NCBI GenBank assembly: GCA_029071285.1
Contig: JAIEAS010000320.1
Location: 1-7,146 of the forward strand
DNA: 7,146 bases
Source: Clostridia bacterium
GTDB lineage: Bacteria; Bacillota; Clostridia; Christensenellales; Borkfalkiaceae
Reading direction: 5' to 3'
A program made the translations under genes and the position numbers. The notes below the pieces were generated by a model. The model saw only the letters and a list, made by a program, of their open reading frames with translations, made no database searches and was not told where the DNA came from. Shown here in pieces: positions 5,186 through 7,146 of this stretch; the stretch's first letter is position 1, and every line of letters starts with the position of its first letter.

Positions 5186-7146
5186 ATGTCTGTTGCCAAA
5201 AAGAGTGTTGACACCATAAGAATTTTGTCGTCGGAAGCAATTCAGCGCGCAAAGTCCGGTCACCCCGGTATCTGTATAGGCGCCGCGCCCATAGGATACG
5301 AGCTGTTTGCCGATTTTCTGAATTTCAGTTACAAGAACCCCAACTGGGACAACCGTGACAGATTTATTCTTTCGGCGGGACACGGCTCGATGTTGCTGTA
5401 CTCCCTTCTGCACCTGTTCGGATACAATATATCGCGCGAAGATATAATGAATTTCAGACAGCTGGGCTCGCTCACGCCGGGACACCCCGAATACGGCAAG
5501 ACCGACGGCGTTGAAACTTCCACGGGTCCCCTCGGTCAGGGCGTAGGCAACGCGGTTGGCTTCGCGGTTGCGGAAGCGCACCTTGCGGCAATTTTCAACA
5601 GACCCGATTTCCCTATCGTAGACCACTTCACCTACGTTCTCTGCGGCGACGGCTGCCTCGAAGAAGGTATGAGCTACGAGGCCTGCTCGTTTGCGGGCAC
5701 GCAGAAGCTGGGCAAGCTTATTCTCTTATACGATAAAAACAACATCACTATCGAGGGCAATATTTCAAAGACTTTCAGCGAGGACCCCGCGGCGCGCTTC
5801 GCCGCTCAGGGCTGGCAGGTTATCCGCGTGAACGACGCGAACAACCTCAACTCCTTAAAGGCGGCAATCGAACGCGCGAAGAGCGATCTGACCCGCCCCT
5901 CGATTATAATCTGCCGCACGGTTATCGGCTACGGCTCGCCCCTCGAAGATACGGCGGACGTTCACGGCGCGCCTATGGGCGAGGAAAACCTGCAGAAAAT
6001 GAAAGAGTTCTACGGCTGGACGGAAGAGGCTTTCACTGTTCCCGAGGACGTAAAAAAGCACTGTATGGAAATCGCCGAGCAGAAGCTCGAAGCGGAAGAC
6101 AAATGGATCAAGCTGTTTAAAAAATACAAGCGCGAATATCCCGACCTTGCCGAAAAGTACAACAGATTTATGCACGGCAACGAACCCGACTTCGGCGATA
6201 TGAAGGAGCTTTTCAACTTCGACAAACCCGAAGCAACGCGAGTTTCTGGCGGCAAGATACTCAACAGAATCGCGGACGTTATGCCCAACCTTATGTCGGG
6301 CTCCGCAGACCTCGCTCCCTCCACCAAGACCGAGCTTAAGGGCAAAGGATATTTTTCACCAGAAAACAGACTGGGCAGAAATATTCACTTCGGCATACGC
6401 GAGCACGCAATGGCGGCAATCTGCAACGGCATTCAGCTGCACGGCGGACTGAGAATAGTCTGCTCGACCTTCTTCTCGTTCTCCGACTATATGAAGGGCG
6501 GAATAAGAATGAGCGCGCTTATGAATATCCCCGTAATCTACGTTATGACCCACGACTCGATAGGCGTCGGCGAGGACGGTCCCACCCATCAGCCCGTAGA
6601 ACAGCTGATAGCGCTCCGCTCCATACCGCAGCTTAAGGTTTTCCGTCCCTGCGACGGCAGAGAAACCGCGGCGGCGTATATCTCGGCGTTCACTCAGGAC
6701 TCCCCCACCGTTCTGGTTTTATCCAGACAGGATTTGCCCCAGTATGAGGGCACGGGCATTCAGGCGCTTACAGGCGGCTATATCCTTGCCGACTGCTCGG
6801 GCAAACCCGACGTTATTTTAATCGGCACGGGCTCTGAAACCGAACTCTGCATGAGCGCGAAACAGCTTCTTGCAAGAGAAAATATCAAGGCGCGCGTCGT
6901 ATCGATGCCCAGTATCGAAGAGTTTGAAAAACAGACCGACGAATATAAAGAATACGTCCTGCCCTCCGCGGTTAAGGCAAGGGTATGCGTAGAGGCGGCT
7001 TCGCACTACGCTTGGTACAAGTATTCGGGAAGCTACGGTGAAGTGGTTGCAATGTACTCATTCGGCGTATCCGCGCCCGCAAAGCAGCTCTTCGAGCACT
7101 TCGGCTTTACCGCGGAAAACGTTGCCGAGCGCGCAAAGCTTTGTAT
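5186..7146 (+). CDS. tkt: Transketolase, 3' end just beyond window
   Basis: Thiamine-diphosphate enzyme of the non-oxidative pentose phosphate pathway. It transfers two-carbon units between sugar phosphates such as xylulose-5-P and ribose-5-P; cytoplasmic, usually a homodimer. 653 codons are visible, close to the full family length, so only a short tail is missing. Catalytic and cofactor residues are present: His26 (SGHPG), His66 (SAGHGSM), His100 (TPGHPE), the GDG cofactor motif at 154-156 with Asp155, Glu160 and Asn185, and His260 (VHGAP). Glu406 in GIREHAM is the catalytic glutamate of the pyrimidine domain. His456, Asp464 and His468 sit in the THDSIGVGEDGPTHQP signature. The first of these match E. 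coli TktA numbering exactly, so the start is secure. Domains: cofactor diphosphate-binding about 1-320, pyrimidine-binding about 340-515, C-terminal about 525 onward. A single chain holds both halves, unlike the split two-subunit form found in many bacteria. Second gene of the rightward unit. Confidence 0.97.
   Translation, partial: MSVAKKSVDTIRILSSEAIQRAKSGHPGICIGAAPIGYELFADFLNFSYKNPNWDNRDRFILSAGHGSMLLYSLLHLFGYNISREDIMNFRQLGSLTPGHPEYGKTDGVETSTGPLGQGVGNAVGFAVAEAHLAAIFNRPDFPIVDHFTYVLCGDGCLEEGMSYEACSFAGTQKLGKLILLYDKNNITIEGNISKTFSEDPAARFAAQGWQVIRVNDANNLNSLKAAIERAKSDLTRPSIIICRTVIGYGSPLEDTADVHGAPMGEENLQKMKEFYGWTEEAFTVPEDVKKHCMEIAEQKLEAEDKWIKLFKKYKREYPDLAEKYNRFMHGNEPDFGDMKELFNFDKPEATRVSGGKILNRIADVMPNLMSGSADLAPSTKTELKGKGYFSPENRLGRNIHFGIREHAMAAICNGIQLHGGLRIVCSTFFSFSDYMKGGIRMSALMNIPVIYVMTHDSIGVGEDGPTHQPVEQLIALRSIPQLKVFRPCDGRETAAAYISAFTQDSPTVLVLSRQDLPQYEGTGIQALTGGYILADCSGKPDVILIGTGSETELCMSAKQLLARENIKARVVSMPSIEEFEKQTDEYKEYVLPSAVKARVCVEAASHYAWYKYSGSYGEVVAMYSFGVSAPAKQLFEHFGFTAENVAERAKLC

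Noticed and set aside
5156..5626. Minus-strand open frames opposite the transketolase N-terminal region.
   Set aside because: They are antisense to residues that include the catalytic histidines of transketolase and show no domain of their own.

Overview
The window shows four protein-coding genes arranged as two divergent transcription units around one short control region (about 3503-3673). Codon choice is moderately GC-rich, with many CCC, GGC and GCG codons. The ribosome binding sites are GGAG-like, the -10 boxes are perfect TATAAT, and the proline-tRNA ligase is of the short archaeal/eukaryotic-like type. Together these suggest an uncultured Clostridia-type Bacillota (Firmicutes) genome, perhaps gut-associated. 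That placement is an inference from style, not a database match.

Leftward unit (minus strand, 3502 down to 1): proS (prolyl-tRNA ligase, 475 aa, complete) is followed after 3 nt by a 344-aa polytopic membrane protein. This overlaps by 4 nt a second, paralogous membrane protein that starts at a GTG at 1040 and runs off the left edge. Both membrane proteins resemble the membrane/cytoplasmic C-terminal part of the DUF2207 (YciQ-like) family and lack its usual N-terminal extracytoplasmic domain. The second one has no ATG start and an open edge, so a scan for closed ATG-to-stop frames would miss it.

Rightward unit (plus strand, 3674 to 7146): a phosphohexomutase of the phosphoglucomutase/phosphomannomutase superfamily (500 aa, complete) is followed after 9 nt by transketolase (653 codons seen, nearly complete, cut by the right edge). 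Both belong to central sugar-phosphate metabolism: hexose-1-P/hexose-6-P interconversion and the non-oxidative pentose phosphate pathway. They are very probably co-transcribed.

Control region: each unit has its own TATAAT promoter. The proS promoter has an extended -10 and a leader of about 25 nt with a GGAG ribosome binding site. The mutase promoter places its predicted transcription start on the A of the ATG, so that message looks leaderless. A perfect 13-nt palindrome lies at the midpoint between the two proposed -35 elements, and a 14/15 inverted repeat links the two start regions.

Most of the window is ordinary housekeeping sequence. I see no mobile element, CRISPR array, tRNA/rRNA, riboswitch or phage gene. 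The points worth a second look are the tandem truncated DUF2207-like pair behind proS, the probable leaderless mutase message, and the symmetry of the divergent control region.
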